DNA of 64,000 nucleotides, taken from assembly GCF_003326475.1 (NCBI RefSeq), contig NZ_JPWA01000007.1, forward strand, positions 102,191 through 166,190, in the 5' to 3' direction. Source of the DNA: Thalassospira xianhensis MCCC 1A02616 (GTDB lineage Bacteria > Pseudomonadota > Alphaproteobacteria > Rhodospirillales > Thalassospiraceae). The notes under the pieces were generated by a model. It was not told the DNA's origin, did no database searches, and was given only the letters and a program-made list of their open reading frames with translations. Position numbers and translations under genes: made by a program. Of this stretch, positions 8,792-17,522 are shown one piece after another; within the stretch, counting starts at the first letter, position 1, and each line of letters opens with the position of its first letter.

Positions 8792-9802
8792 ATGAATTGC
8801 AAACAGGTCTTTTCCATCATTGCCGTTCTGGCTGTTTCGCTGCCCGTCACGGTTTTTGCCGTGCGGGCTTCCGAAATTGCGCCAGCAGTTGTCTATTCGA
8901 CCGGTGGAAAGTTTGACGGTTCGTTCAATCAGTCAGCATTTGAGGGCGCAGACCGTTTCAAACAGGAAACCGGTATTGACTATCGCGAGTTCGAATTGCG
9001 CAATGACACGCAAAGCGAACAGGCGATCCGGAATTTTGCCCGCGAGGGACGGGACCCGATTATTGTGATCGGGTTTCAGCAGGCGACGTCACTTGCCAAA
9101 GTTGCGCCGGAATTTCCCGATACCCGTTTTGCAATCGTCGATATGGTTGTTGATCAGCCCAATGTGCAGTCGGTGGTGTTCCGTGAACATGAAGGCACTT
9201 ATCTTGTCGGGATGTTGGCGGCCATGGCGTCGGACACAGGGACTATTGGCGTCGTCGGCGGCATGGACATTCCGTTGATCCGTCGAATGACATGCGGCTA
9301 TGCCCTTGGCGCGTTGCAGGCGGTTTCCGGCATCAAGGTGCTGGAAAACATGACGGGAACAACCGGTGCGGCGTGGAACGATCCGGCCCGTGGTGCTGAA
9401 CTGGCGACCACGCAGATCGGTCTGGGTGCGGATGTTGTTTTGCAACTGGCCGGCGGTACAGGAATTGGCGTTTTGCAGGCAGCTGCGGATGCCGGAAAGC
9501 TTGGAATTGGATCGGACGCAAACCAGAACGGATTGCATCCGGGATCGGTTCTGACATCAATGGTCAAGCATGTCGATGTCGCCGTGTTCGATGCATTCGA
9601 GGCGGCGCGCAATGGGGGCTGGAAGCCCGGTATTCGCAGTCTTGGCCTTGCCGAAGGCGGGATTGACTGGGCATTTGACGATTTTAACAGAGACCTGATC
9701 ACGCCTGCGATGAAGGATGCGGCCGATGCGGCGCGCAACGACATCATCGACGGCAGGATTACGGTTCACGACTATATGCAGGATGGAACCTGCCCGCGAT
9801 AA
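8792..9802 (+). CDS. BMP-family nucleoside ABC transporter binding protein, copy 2
   Basis: The 336-residue protein is a close paralogue of the product of 4035-5030. It has a signal peptide (about 1-26), then GGKFDGSFNQ, FAIVDMVVDQPNVQSV, NMTGTTGAAWNDP and GGTGIGVLQAAADAG. The ATG at 8792 is chosen because GAGG stands 6 bases upstream; a GTG one codon earlier is also possible. Differences from copy 1 near the ligand site (VVLQLAGG against VVYHAAGG, GSDANQN against GVDSNQN) could reflect different nucleoside preferences. Both proteins probably feed the same permease. Confidence 0.9.
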   Translation: MNCKQVFSIIAVLAVSLPVTVFAVRASEIAPAVVYSTGGKFDGSFNQSAFEGADRFKQETGIDYREFELRNDTQSEQAIRNFAREGRDPIIVIGFQQATSLAKVAPEFPDTRFAIVDMVVDQPNVQSVVFREHEGTYLVGMLAAMASDTGTIGVVGGMDIPLIRRMTCGYALGALQAVSGIKVLENMTGTTGAAWNDPARGAELATTQIGLGADVVLQLAGGTGIGVLQAAADAGKLGIGSDANQNGLHPGSVLTSMVKHVDVAVFDAFEAARNGGWKPGIRSLGLAEGGIDWAFDDFNRDLITPAMKDAADAARNDIIDGRITVHDYMQDGTCPR

Positions 9803-9829
9803 GCGGCAGGAAAAACAGGATTAAGACAC

Positions 9830-10249
9830 ATGACATCGCAAACTGTAACCGACGCTCCGCGCGATTTGATTGATGCGGCACTTGCCGCGCGTGACAAAGC
9901 ATATGCGCCATATTCGAAATTCCACGTTGGCGCAGCCCTTCGGACGGAGCGCGGACAGATCATTGCCGGATGCAATGTTGAAAATGCGGCCTATCCCGAA
10001 GGTGTGTGTGCCGAGGCCGGGGCAATTTCGGCCATGGTTCTGGCGGGTGAAACCAAGTTTGATGAAATCGTTGTTGTAGGGCTGGGGGATGTTGCCTGTA
10101 CACCATGTGGTGGTTGTCGTCAGAAAATCCGGGAATTCACCGGATCGGATGCGACGATTTATATCATCAATGATGCGGGCAAAACGCTTCTGAGCCTGAC
10201 CCGTGAAGAACTTATTCCCCATTCCTTCGGGCCGGAGAATCTGAAATGA
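9830..10249 (+). CDS. cdd: cytidine deaminase
   Basis: The 139-residue length matches the small homotetrameric cytidine deaminases that convert cytidine and deoxycytidine to uridine and deoxyuridine in the cytoplasm. Zinc and catalytic motifs are intact: CNVENAAYPEGVCAEAGA carries the zinc Cys and proton-shuttling Glu (CAE), and TPCGGCRQ supplies the two other zinc Cys residues. It lies 27 bp after the second binding-protein gene and overlaps punA by ATGA, which places it in the nucleoside operon. Confidence 0.95.
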   Translation: MTSQTVTDAPRDLIDAALAARDKAYAPYSKFHVGAALRTERGQIIAGCNVENAAYPEGVCAEAGAISAMVLAGETKFDEIVVVGLGDVACTPCGGCRQKIREFTGSDATIYIINDAGKTLLSLTREELIPHSFGPENLK

Positions 10250-11052
10250 GCAACGTCAAAGCCGCATTGGACATCATTGCAACCAAAGCCCCGGGTTTTA
10301 AGGCCGAGGTCGCGCTTGTTCTTGGCAGTGGGTTGGGAGGCGTTATTGACGCGGTCAGTGACGCCATCAGGATTTCCTATGCCGAGCTACCGGGCTTTCC
10401 CAAGCCGACGGTGGTGGGCCATGGCGGGCAGTTGGTACTTGGCCGGATTGGCGGTGTTTCCGTCGCAGTTATGCAGGGGCGGGCGCATTATTATGAACAC
10501 GGTCGTTCGGATTTGATGAACGAGCCGCTTGAGACATTGCGTGAATTGGGTGCAGACCGGCTTATCCTGACCAATGCGGCAGGCTCGCTTATCCCCGAGG
10601 CATCACCGGGCAACCTGATGCTGATTACCGATCATATCAGCCTGTTCGGTCCCAATCCGTTGATCGGTTATCATGGCAACGATCGTTTTGTCGGGATGGA
10701 TGTGCCTTATGACCCGGAAATCGGATCGGGTCTGAAAAATACCGCAGCAGAGCTTGGTATTGATTTGTTTGAAGGGACTTATTGCTGGTGCACCGGACCG
10801 AGCTTTGAAACACCGGCCGAAATTCGCGCGCTTAAGGTTCTGGGGGCGGATGCGGTCGGGATGTCGACCGTGCCGGAAAACATTCTTGCTCGTCGTCTGG
10901 GATTCCGGGTGGCGGCAGTTTCAAATATTACCAATCTGGCCGCGGGCATGAGCCCGACCGCCCTTAGCCATGAACAGACGCTTGAAATGGCGAAAGAAGG
11001 ATCTGCCAATCTGATCAAGATCCTGCTGCGTTATTTCTCAAGTGATGCATGA
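10246..11052 (+). CDS. punA: purine nucleoside phosphorylase (trimeric type)
   Basis: This 268-residue phosphorylase splits inosine, guanosine and related nucleosides with phosphate into base and (deoxy)ribose-1-phosphate. It is of the trimeric class (PunA/XapA): LVLGSGLGG near the N-terminus binds phosphate, GHGGQLVLG and MQGRAHYYEHG follow, LTNAAGSL carries the base-site region, and VGMSTVPE precedes the C-terminal helices. It overlaps cdd by 4 bp. A role as xanthosine phosphorylase cannot be excluded from sequence alone. Confidence 0.93.
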   Translation: MSNVKAALDIIATKAPGFKAEVALVLGSGLGGVIDAVSDAIRISYAELPGFPKPTVVGHGGQLVLGRIGGVSVAVMQGRAHYYEHGRSDLMNEPLETLRELGADRLILTNAAGSLIPEASPGNLMLITDHISLFGPNPLIGYHGNDRFVGMDVPYDPEIGSGLKNTAAELGIDLFEGTYCWCTGPSFETPAEIRALKVLGADAVGMSTVPENILARRLGFRVAAVSNITNLAAGMSPTALSHEQTLEMAKEGSANLIKILLRYFSSDA

Positions 11053-11110
11053 ATCTGTTTTGATCGGGTTTGGAAACGTAATTCAATAATAAGCGTGCAG
11101 GAGACAGCAC

Positions 11111-12451
11111 ATGCTGCCGCAGGAAATCATTCGCCGCAAACGTGAGGGCGAAGTACTGACAGATGCCGAAATCGCGTTTTTCGTAAATGGCATTGCCGAT
11201 GAAAGCATCAGCGAGGGGCAGGTTGCAGCCCTTGCCATGGCGGTTTTCTTTAATGGCATGACCATGGATGAGCGCGCTGCCCTTACGCGCAATATGCGTG
11301 ATTCCGGAACCGTACTTGATTGGAAGGCGCTTGGCCTTGAAGGCCCAGTTGTCGACAAACATTCCACAGGTGGCGTTGGCGACAAGGTTAGTCTTATGCT
11401 GGGGCCGATTGTTGGTGCGTGCGGCGCATTTGTTCCGATGATTTCGGGACGGGGCCTTGGTCATACGGGGGGGACACTGGACAAGTTTGATTCCATTCCG
11501 GGCTATCGTACCGCACCGACCTTAGACGAATTTGCCAAGGTCACACGTGAAGTCGGCTGCGCCATCATCGGGCAGACCGCCGATCTTGCGCCGGCAGACA
11601 AGCGTTTCTATGGCATCCGCGATGTTACTGCGACGGTTGAAAGCATTCCGTTGATCACGGCGTCGATCCTGTCGAAAAAACTGGCGGCGGGTCTGGATGC
11701 GCTGGTGATGGATGTCAAATTCGGGTCGGGTGCGTTCATGAATGAATATGATCGGGCGCGCGAACTGGCCGAGAGCATTACCGAAGTCGCAACCCGCAAT
11801 GGCGTGCCGACCACAGCGCTTCTGACCGATATGGAACAGGTTCTGGGCGATACGGTTGGCAACGCGCTTGAAATGCACGAAGCGGTTGATTTCCTGACCG
11901 GTAAGCATCAGGAACAGCGGGTTTATGATGTCACAATGGCGTTGGCAGCCGAAATGCTGTCATTGACCGGTGTCGCAACCGATGTCGCGGATGGTTTGCA
12001 GAAAGCAAGCGACGCCCTGACATCAGGCAAGGCAGCCGAAGTCTTTGGCAAAATGGTATCGGCCCTTGGCGGTCCGGTGGATTTTATCGAAAATACTTCG
12101 GACCATCTCGAGGTGGCGCCTATGATCAAGCCGATCAGCGCGGCAAAGACGGGGCGGGTTGTATCGATGGATGCGCGCAAGGTCGGTCTGGCGCTGGTTG
12201 CGTTGAAAGGTGGCCGGACGCGTGCCGACCAGAAAATCGACTTTGCTGTCGGATTTACCGATTTCATCAAGGTCGGGCAGGCGGTTTCGGCAGAAACGCC
12301 GCTTTGTATCGCCCATATCCGCGATCAGGCGCAGCTTGAAGAGGCAACGGCACTACTGCGCGAGGCAATCGTCATTGGCGATGGCGAGGTCGCCAGAACC
12401 GGTTCTGCCGCCGTAGTCCGCGAACGGATCGTTGCCCGCACCAAAGGGTGA
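11111..12451 (+). CDS. deoA: thymidine phosphorylase
   Basis: The 446-residue enzyme has the usual length for DeoA. The phosphate-binding motif [12 protein letters not shown], the [13 protein letters not shown] signature and VKFGSGAFM are all present. It converts thymidine or deoxyuridine plus phosphate into base and deoxyribose-1-phosphate, completing the pyrimidine branch after Cdd. AGGAG stands upstream of the ATG. The gene starts 58 bp after punA and is followed by a strong terminator, so it closes the operon. No deoB or deoC is visible in the window. Confidence 0.95.
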   Translation: MLPQEIIRRKREGEVLTDAEIAFFVNGIADESISEGQVAALAMAVFFNGMTMDERAALTRNMRDSGTVLDWKALGLEGPVVDKHSTGGVGDKVSLMLGPIVGACGAFVPMISGRGLGHTGGTLDKFDSIPGYRTAPTLDEFAKVTREVGCAIIGQTADLAPADKRFYGIRDVTATVESIPLITASILSKKLAAGLDALVMDVKFGSGAFMNEYDRARELAESITEVATRNGVPTTALLTDMEQVLGDTVGNALEMHEAVDFLTGKHQEQRVYDVTMALAAEMLSLTGVATDVADGLQKASDALTSGKAAEVFGKMVSALGGPVDFIENTSDHLEVAPMIKPISAAKTGRVVSMDARKVGLALVALKGGRTRADQKIDFAVGFTDFIKVGQAVSAETPLCIAHIRDQAQLEEATALLREAIVIGDGEVARTGSAAVVRERIVARTKG

Positions 12452-12471
12452 TCAGGCAACTGAGAAATGCA

Positions 12472-12506
12472 AAAGGCCGGGCAGGGTGACTGTCCGGCCT
12501 TTTTTG
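12472..12506. terminator. bidirectional intrinsic terminator after deoA
   Basis: A 13-bp stem with one wobble pair (AAAGGCCGGGCAG against CTGTCCGGCCTTT, 5-nt loop) is followed by six T on the plus strand. It ends the nucleoside operon. Its A-rich left flank gives a T-run on the minus strand, so it may also serve the convergent oxidoreductase operon. Confidence 0.9.
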
Positions 12507-12520
12507 TTTGGTTTTTGACG

Positions 12521-14125
12521 CTAGTCTCGTGCGCTTTCCATGATCATTGCGGCGGCCTTTTCCGCGATCATGATGGTCGGTGAATTGGTATTGCCCGATG
12601 TGATGGTGGGCATGATCGAGGCATCTGCAATCCGAAGCCCGTCAAGCCCGCGCAGCCGCAATTGCGGGTCGACCACCGATGCCGGGTCCGTACCCATGCG
12701 GCATGTGCCGACGGGGTGAAAAATTGTTGTGCCGATATTGCCTGCGGCTTTGACCAGATCATCCTCGGTCTCATATGACGGGCCGGGTTTAAATTCTTCG
12801 GGCCGGTACGGGGCAAGGGCGGGCTGATTGGCAATTTTGCGGGTTAAACGGATAGAATCGGCAGCAACCTTTTTATCGGCATCCGCGCTCAGATAATTGG
12901 GCGCGATGGCCGGTTGGTTGCGGAAATCGGGCGATTTCAAATGGATGCTGCCGCGACTTTGAGGACGCAGGTTACAGACGCTTGCCGTAAAGGCCGGGAA
13001 GGGGTGGACAGGATCACCGAACTTTTCAAGCGACAACGGCTGAACATGATACTGCAGGTTCGCCGTTTCGAATGACGCATCCGATTTGGTGAAGATGCCA
13101 AGCTGGCTTGGTGCCATCGACATCGGTCCTGATTGATTGAACAGGTACTCCAGCGCGATCCCGGCCTTGCCGACAAGGCTGCTGGCCTGTTCATTCAGGG
13201 TGCGGATGCCCGTGACCTTGAAGGCGCAGCGCAATTGAAGGTGATCTTGCAGGTTTTCACCGACCTGCGTGCTTTCATGGATGGTTTGGATGCCATGTTT
13301 TTGCAGGACATCGCCCCGACCAATGCCCGACAGTTCCAGAATATGGGGTGACCCGACGGCACCCGCCGACAAAACGATTTCACGGCGTGCGGTGACGGTT
13401 TCAATCTGGCCATCACGGTCATATTCAACGCCCGTGACACGACCGTTTTCAATGATCAGACGCCGGACCTGCGCATGTGTACGCAGTTCCAGGTTTTTAC
13501 GCGACAGGGCAGGTTTCAGAAATGCCTTTGAGGTATTCCAGCGAATGCCACGTTTCTGGTTGACGGCAAAATAGCTGGAACCTTCGTTGTTGCCACGGTT
13601 GAAGTCCGCGACCTTCGGGATGCCAGCCTGTTCGGCGGCGTCCTGAAACGCATCAAGGATTTCCCAGCGCACACGCGCCTGTTCAACACGCCATTCGCCG
13701 CCTGATCCGTGCATGTCATCGGAACCGAGATAGTAATCCTCGGATTTTTTGAAATGCGGCAACACATCGTCCCAGCCCCAGCCATCGCATCCCGATTGAC
13801 GCCATTGATCATAATCAGCGGCCTGGCCACGCATGTAAATCATGCCGTTGATCGACGAACACCCGCCCAGAACCTTGCCACGGGGATACCCTAATGACCT
13901 GCCGTTCAGACCTTCTTCGGCTTCGGTTTTAAAGCACCAGTCGACATTCGGATTGCCGATGCAATAAAGATAGCCGACCGGAATATGAATCCATGGATTG
14001 GTGTCTTTGCCACCGGCCTCCAGCAGGAGGACGGTGGCGTTTTCAATTTCAGATAGCCGGTTTGCAAGGGTGCAGCCCGCCGATCCTGCTCCGACAATGA
14101 TATAGTCGAATTGTTGCGTGATCAT
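12521..14125 (-). CDS. GMC-family FAD-dependent oxidoreductase (alcohol/choline dehydrogenase-like)
   Basis: The 534-residue flavoprotein has the N-terminal FAD-binding motif VGAGSAGCTLANRL, GMC signature 1 (GGCSSINGMIYMRG) and a C-terminal catalytic region with FHPVGTCRMG (active His) and SGNTNSPT (second catalytic residue). GMC enzymes oxidise alcohols such as choline, aliphatic alcohols or polyols to aldehydes. The gene lies 9 bp after the last subunit of a HAAT-type ABC importer on the same strand. The inference is that it acts on the imported solute or its product. The choline assignment is not secure: no betB neighbour is seen. Confidence 0.88.
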   Translation of the reverse strand: MITQQFDYIIVGAGSAGCTLANRLSEIENATVLLLEAGGKDTNPWIHIPVGYLYCIGNPNVDWCFKTEAEEGLNGRSLGYPRGKVLGGCSSINGMIYMRGQAADYDQWRQSGCDGWGWDDVLPHFKKSEDYYLGSDDMHGSGGEWRVEQARVRWEILDAFQDAAEQAGIPKVADFNRGNNEGSSYFAVNQKRGIRWNTSKAFLKPALSRKNLELRTHAQVRRLIIENGRVTGVEYDRDGQIETVTARREIVLSAGAVGSPHILELSGIGRGDVLQKHGIQTIHESTQVGENLQDHLQLRCAFKVTGIRTLNEQASSLVGKAGIALEYLFNQSGPMSMAPSQLGIFTKSDASFETANLQYHVQPLSLEKFGDPVHPFPAFTASVCNLRPQSRGSIHLKSPDFRNQPAIAPNYLSADADKKVAADSIRLTRKIANQPALAPYRPEEFKPGPSYETEDDLVKAAGNIGTTIFHPVGTCRMGTDPASVVDPQLRLRGLDGLRIADASIMPTITSGNTNSPTIMIAEKAAAMIMESARD

Positions 14126-14134
14126 GCTGCTTCC

Positions 14135-15118
14135 CTAGTTTCTGGACCGAAGGCCCAGCTTGGCAGCAAGGCGTGACGCGTTGAACTCGCCAACAATGCC
14201 GCGGCGGAACACCAACACACAGACAATGAAGATCAGGCCGGTAAGCACTGTTACCGGGAAGCCGGTTGTTGAAAGGTAGTTCTGTACGGTCACAACAAAA
14301 GCCGCACCGAAGATCGGACCAAAGATCGTTCCGATCCCGCCAAGCAGTGTCATCAGGATGACTTCGCCTGACATTTGCCAGGCCACATCGGTAAGGGTGG
14401 CAAACTGGAACACCAGTGCCTTTAGTCCACCAGCAAGACCGGCCAAGGCAGCCGACATGACAAAGGCGGCAAGCTTGTACAGATTGACCGAATAGCCCAG
14501 CGAAATTGCCCGGTTCTCATTTTCCCGAATGGATCGCAGGATCATGCCAAATGGGGAGTGCACAATTCTCCAGACCATGAAAACGCCAATTGCGAAGACT
14601 GCCAGAACAAAGAAATACATATTCAAAGGTTGGCTTAGATCTATAAAGCCAAGAAGATGTCCGCGCGGTACCCCTTGCAAGCCATCTTCACCTTTGGTGA
14701 ATTCCGATTGCAGGCAGAAGAAAAAGAACATCTGCGATAGGGCGAGTGTAATCATGGCAAAATAGATGCCCTGACGCCGGATGGCGAAAAATCCGATGAT
14801 CAGCCCCATGAAGGCGGCGCCGACAACGCCCAGAAGAATTCCGGCCTCGGGCGGAAATCCCCATTCCTTGACGGCATGAGCAGTGAAATAGGCCGCTCCG
14901 CCAAAAAAGGCTGCATGGCCAAACGACAGCAGACCCGTAAAGCCCAAAAGCAGGTTGAAGGCACTGGCAAACAGGGCAAAACACAGGACCTTCATCAGGA
15001 AAACCGGATAAAGGACGAAGGGTGCAATCACAAGGCCGATGATCAATACAGAGAGCAGGGCAAGCTGTATCCGGTGCGCCGATTGGCGGGTTTCCGGTGT
15101 CATTGTTATTTCTGTCAT
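14135..15118 (-). CDS. HAAT-type ABC transporter permease (LivM-like)
   Basis: This 327-residue inner-membrane protein has about nine hydrophobic segments. LLGFTGLLSFGHAAFFGG is the hallmark of LivM-type permeases of the branched-chain amino acid (HAAT) family, and MTLLGGIGTIFGPIFGA follows near the C-terminus. I place the start at the ATG at 15118, two bases after the upstream stop, with GGGAT in front; an in-frame ATG at 15127 overlaps the previous gene. It forms the channel with the neighbouring LivH-like subunit. Confidence 0.88.
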   Translation of the reverse strand: MTEITMTPETRQSAHRIQLALLSVLIIGLVIAPFVLYPVFLMKVLCFALFASAFNLLLGFTGLLSFGHAAFFGGAAYFTAHAVKEWGFPPEAGILLGVVGAAFMGLIIGFFAIRRQGIYFAMITLALSQMFFFFCLQSEFTKGEDGLQGVPRGHLLGFIDLSQPLNMYFFVLAVFAIGVFMVWRIVHSPFGMILRSIRENENRAISLGYSVNLYKLAAFVMSAALAGLAGGLKALVFQFATLTDVAWQMSGEVILMTLLGGIGTIFGPIFGAAFVVTVQNYLSTTGFPVTVLTGLIFIVCVLVFRRGIVGEFNASRLAAKLGLRSRN

Positions 15119-15119
15119 A

Positions 15120-16001
15120 TCACGCATCCCGACCAAACAGACCCGCAGGCCGGACCAAAAGAACGATAGCCATGATTACGAAAATCACGATGTTCGAGGC
15201 TTCGGGGTAAAAGACCTTGGTCAACCCTTCGAGAATGCCAAGCATATAGCCCGTAACAATCGCCCCCATGATCGATCCCATCCCACCGACAACCACGATG
15301 GCGAACACCACAATGATCAAGTTTGATCCCATCAGCGGGCTGACCTGATAGATCGGTGCGGCCATGATTCCGGCCAGCGCGGCCAGACCGGCACCCAGTC
15401 CGTATGTCAGAGTCAGAAGGAATGGCACATTGACACCAAACGACTGGACCAGTGTCGGATTTTCAGTCGCGGCGCGCAAATAGGCACCGAGCTTGGTCTT
15501 TTCGATCAGAAGCCACGTGCCGATACAGACAATCAACGATGCGACGACCACCCAGCCACGATAAATCGGCAAATACATAAAGCCGAGATTAACCCCGCCG
15601 GAAAGCAGGGCGGGGGTGGCATAGGGTTGACCGGAAGTACCGTAAAAATACCGGAAGCCACCCTCGATCACCAGAGCCAGGCCAAAGGTGAACAACAGCC
15701 CGTACAGATGATCCAGATTATAAAGACGACGCAAGGCAAAGCGTTCGATCACAATGCCGGTAATGCCGACAATGACCGGTGCTAGCAACAATGCCAGCCA
15801 GTAATTTACTCCAATCCATGACAGCAACAGGAAGCCGACAAAGGCTCCCATCATGTATTGGGCGCCATGTGCGAAGTTGATCACGCGAAGAAGGCCGAAA
15901 ATGATCGCCAGACCCAGACTAAGCATTGCATAGAAGGATCCGTTGATCAGACCGATCAGAAGTTGGCCGAGAAACGCCTGAATCGGGATTCCAAATATCA
16001 T
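15120..16001 (-). CDS. HAAT-type ABC transporter permease (LivH-like)
   Basis: This 293-residue permease carries the LivH motif LGLAIIFGLLRVINFAHGA near the N-terminus and GGMGSIMGAIVTGYMLG near the end, with about eight membrane segments. The start is taken at the ATG at 16001; a GTG at 16007 has better spacing from GGGGG and is an alternative. It lies 10 bp after the LivF-like ATPase gene and directly before the LivM-like gene, the usual order in this transporter class. Confidence 0.87.
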   Translation of the reverse strand: MIFGIPIQAFLGQLLIGLINGSFYAMLSLGLAIIFGLLRVINFAHGAQYMMGAFVGFLLLSWIGVNYWLALLLAPVIVGITGIVIERFALRRLYNLDHLYGLLFTFGLALVIEGGFRYFYGTSGQPYATPALLSGGVNLGFMYLPIYRGWVVVASLIVCIGTWLLIEKTKLGAYLRAATENPTLVQSFGVNVPFLLTLTYGLGAGLAALAGIMAAPIYQVSPLMGSNLIIVVFAIVVVGGMGSIMGAIVTGYMLGILEGLTKVFYPEASNIVIFVIMAIVLLVRPAGLFGRDA

Positions 16002-16011
16002 AGTCACGGCG

Positions 16012-16722
16012 CTATACCCCCAGAACTTCGTGCAAGGTGTCCATTCTGGCGGGCAGTTCCGCCACATCGAAACCTTCTGTCACCACGCCGTGATCCATGA
16101 TGTAGAACCTGTCGGCAATTTTGCTGGCAAACCGGAAATTCTGTTCGACAAGCAAGATGGTCATTCCGCGCTGTTTAAGGGTTTGCAGAACCTCGCCAAT
16201 ACGCTGGACGATAACCGGGGCAAGGCCTTCGGTCGGTTCGTCGAGCAATAGCATCTTGACCCCGGTACGCAGCATGCGGGCCATGGCAAGCATTTGCTGC
16301 TCGCCACCGGACAACTTGGTTCCCTGACTGTTGCGCCTCTCCAAAAGGTTGGGAAACAGATCATAAATTTCATCGACGGACATGCCGTTCGGTGAAACGA
16401 CAGGCGGCAGCGTGAGGTTTTCCTCGACGCTGAGGGTTGCGAAAATCCCGCGTTCTTCGGGAACAAACCCAATCCCAGCCCGTGCAGTGTGATGCAGCGG
16501 CCGGTTCATAAGGTCCTTGCCGTCAAATTCGATTGTGCCGGTGCGTTTGCGTAAAATGCCCATGATGGAACGCAGGGTCGTGGTTTTGCCCATGCCGTTA
16601 CGGCCAAGGATGGTAACCGTTTCACCTTCGCAAACTTCAAGGTTCACACCATGCAGAATGTGGCTTTCATCGTACCACGCATTCAGGTCCTGCACGGAAA
16701 GAAGTGGTTTTCTGTCAGTCAT
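16012..16722 (-). CDS. HAAT-type ABC transporter ATP-binding protein (LivF-like)
   Basis: The 236-residue ATPase has Walker A GRNGMGKTT, signature KLSGGEQQM, Walker B MLLLDEPTEGLAP and H-loop region ILLVEQNF, the LivF pattern in which the switch segment reads VEQN. The true start is the ATG at 16722, overlapping the LivG-like stop by 8 bp (ATGACTGA); the longer frame runs inside that gene. The tight overlap argues for stoichiometric production of the two ATPases. Confidence 0.9.
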   Translation of the reverse strand: MTDRKPLLSVQDLNAWYDESHILHGVNLEVCEGETVTILGRNGMGKTTTLRSIMGILRKRTGTIEFDGKDLMNRPLHHTARAGIGFVPEERGIFATLSVEENLTLPPVVSPNGMSVDEIYDLFPNLLERRNSQGTKLSGGEQQMLAMARMLRTGVKMLLLDEPTEGLAPVIVQRIGEVLQTLKQRGMTILLVEQNFRFASKIADRFYIMDHGVVTEGFDVAELPARMDTLHEVLGV

Positions 16723-17518
16723 GATCCGTCCCCATGTAGGCGACCTTGACGCGTTCGTCGTTGCTGACGGTGGCATAGTCGCCTTCCGCCAGAATTTCGC
16801 CGCGTTGCAGAACGGTGATGTGATCGCACAGATCGGCGACAACCTTAAGGTTGTGTTCAACCATCAGAACCGCTCGCGTTTTGGCGACTTCGCGAATGAG
16901 TTCGGCAACCATCCCGACGTCTTCGCCACCCATGCCGGCCATCGGTTCGTCCAGCAGCAGAACCTTTGGATCCAGCGCCAGTGTCGTGGCAATTTCAAGC
17001 ACACGCTTGCGGCCATAGGAAAGGTCTGCGGCCTGGCTGTCGTACTCGTTCTCGAGCCCGACAGACGTCAAAAGTTCCATCGCACGATCATTGAGAACAT
17101 CAAGCCTGCCAAGCGGCAGCCAGAACTGTACTGCCAGATTGCCAGGACGTTGCAGTGCGATGCGGATATTTTCCAGAACTGTAAGATGGGGGAAAACAGC
17201 CGATATCTGGAATGAACGTACCAGTCCCATACGCGCCACACGGGCGGGGGCCATATTTGTAATATCATGATCCAGCAGGGTGATTTTTCCGCTGGTCGGT
17301 TGCAGGAATTTCGTCAGAAGATTGAAAACGGTGGTTTTGCCTGCGCCATTCGGACCGATCAGCGCATGCACCTTGGCGTGATAAACGTCAAGATTGACGT
17401 TATTGACTGCGGTAAAGCCGCCAAAATCGCGACGGAGGTCACGAGCGGTAAGGACCACTCGTGACGCCGCCGGATTTTGATGGTTACCGGGTTTTTCGTT
17501 AACTCCGGTCGCCGTCAT
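16715..17518 (-). CDS. HAAT-type ABC transporter ATP-binding protein (LivG-like)
   Basis: The 267-residue ATPase has Walker A GPNGAGKTT, the LivG-typical VRSFQI segment, signature LSYGRKR, Walker B VLLLDEPMAGM and the H-loop as VEHNLKVV. The C-terminal extension is typical of LivG. The ATG at 17518 lies 4 bp after the binding-protein stop. In this signature LSGGQ is replaced by LSYGRKR, as is normal for LivG homologues, so it is not a defect. Confidence 0.9.
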   Translation of the reverse strand: MTATGVNEKPGNHQNPAASRVVLTARDLRRDFGGFTAVNNVNLDVYHAKVHALIGPNGAGKTTVFNLLTKFLQPTSGKITLLDHDITNMAPARVARMGLVRSFQISAVFPHLTVLENIRIALQRPGNLAVQFWLPLGRLDVLNDRAMELLTSVGLENEYDSQAADLSYGRKRVLEIATTLALDPKVLLLDEPMAGMGGEDVGMVAELIREVAKTRAVLMVEHNLKVVADLCDHITVLQRGEILAEGDYATVSNDERVKVAYMGTDHD

Positions 17519-17522
17519 GTTC

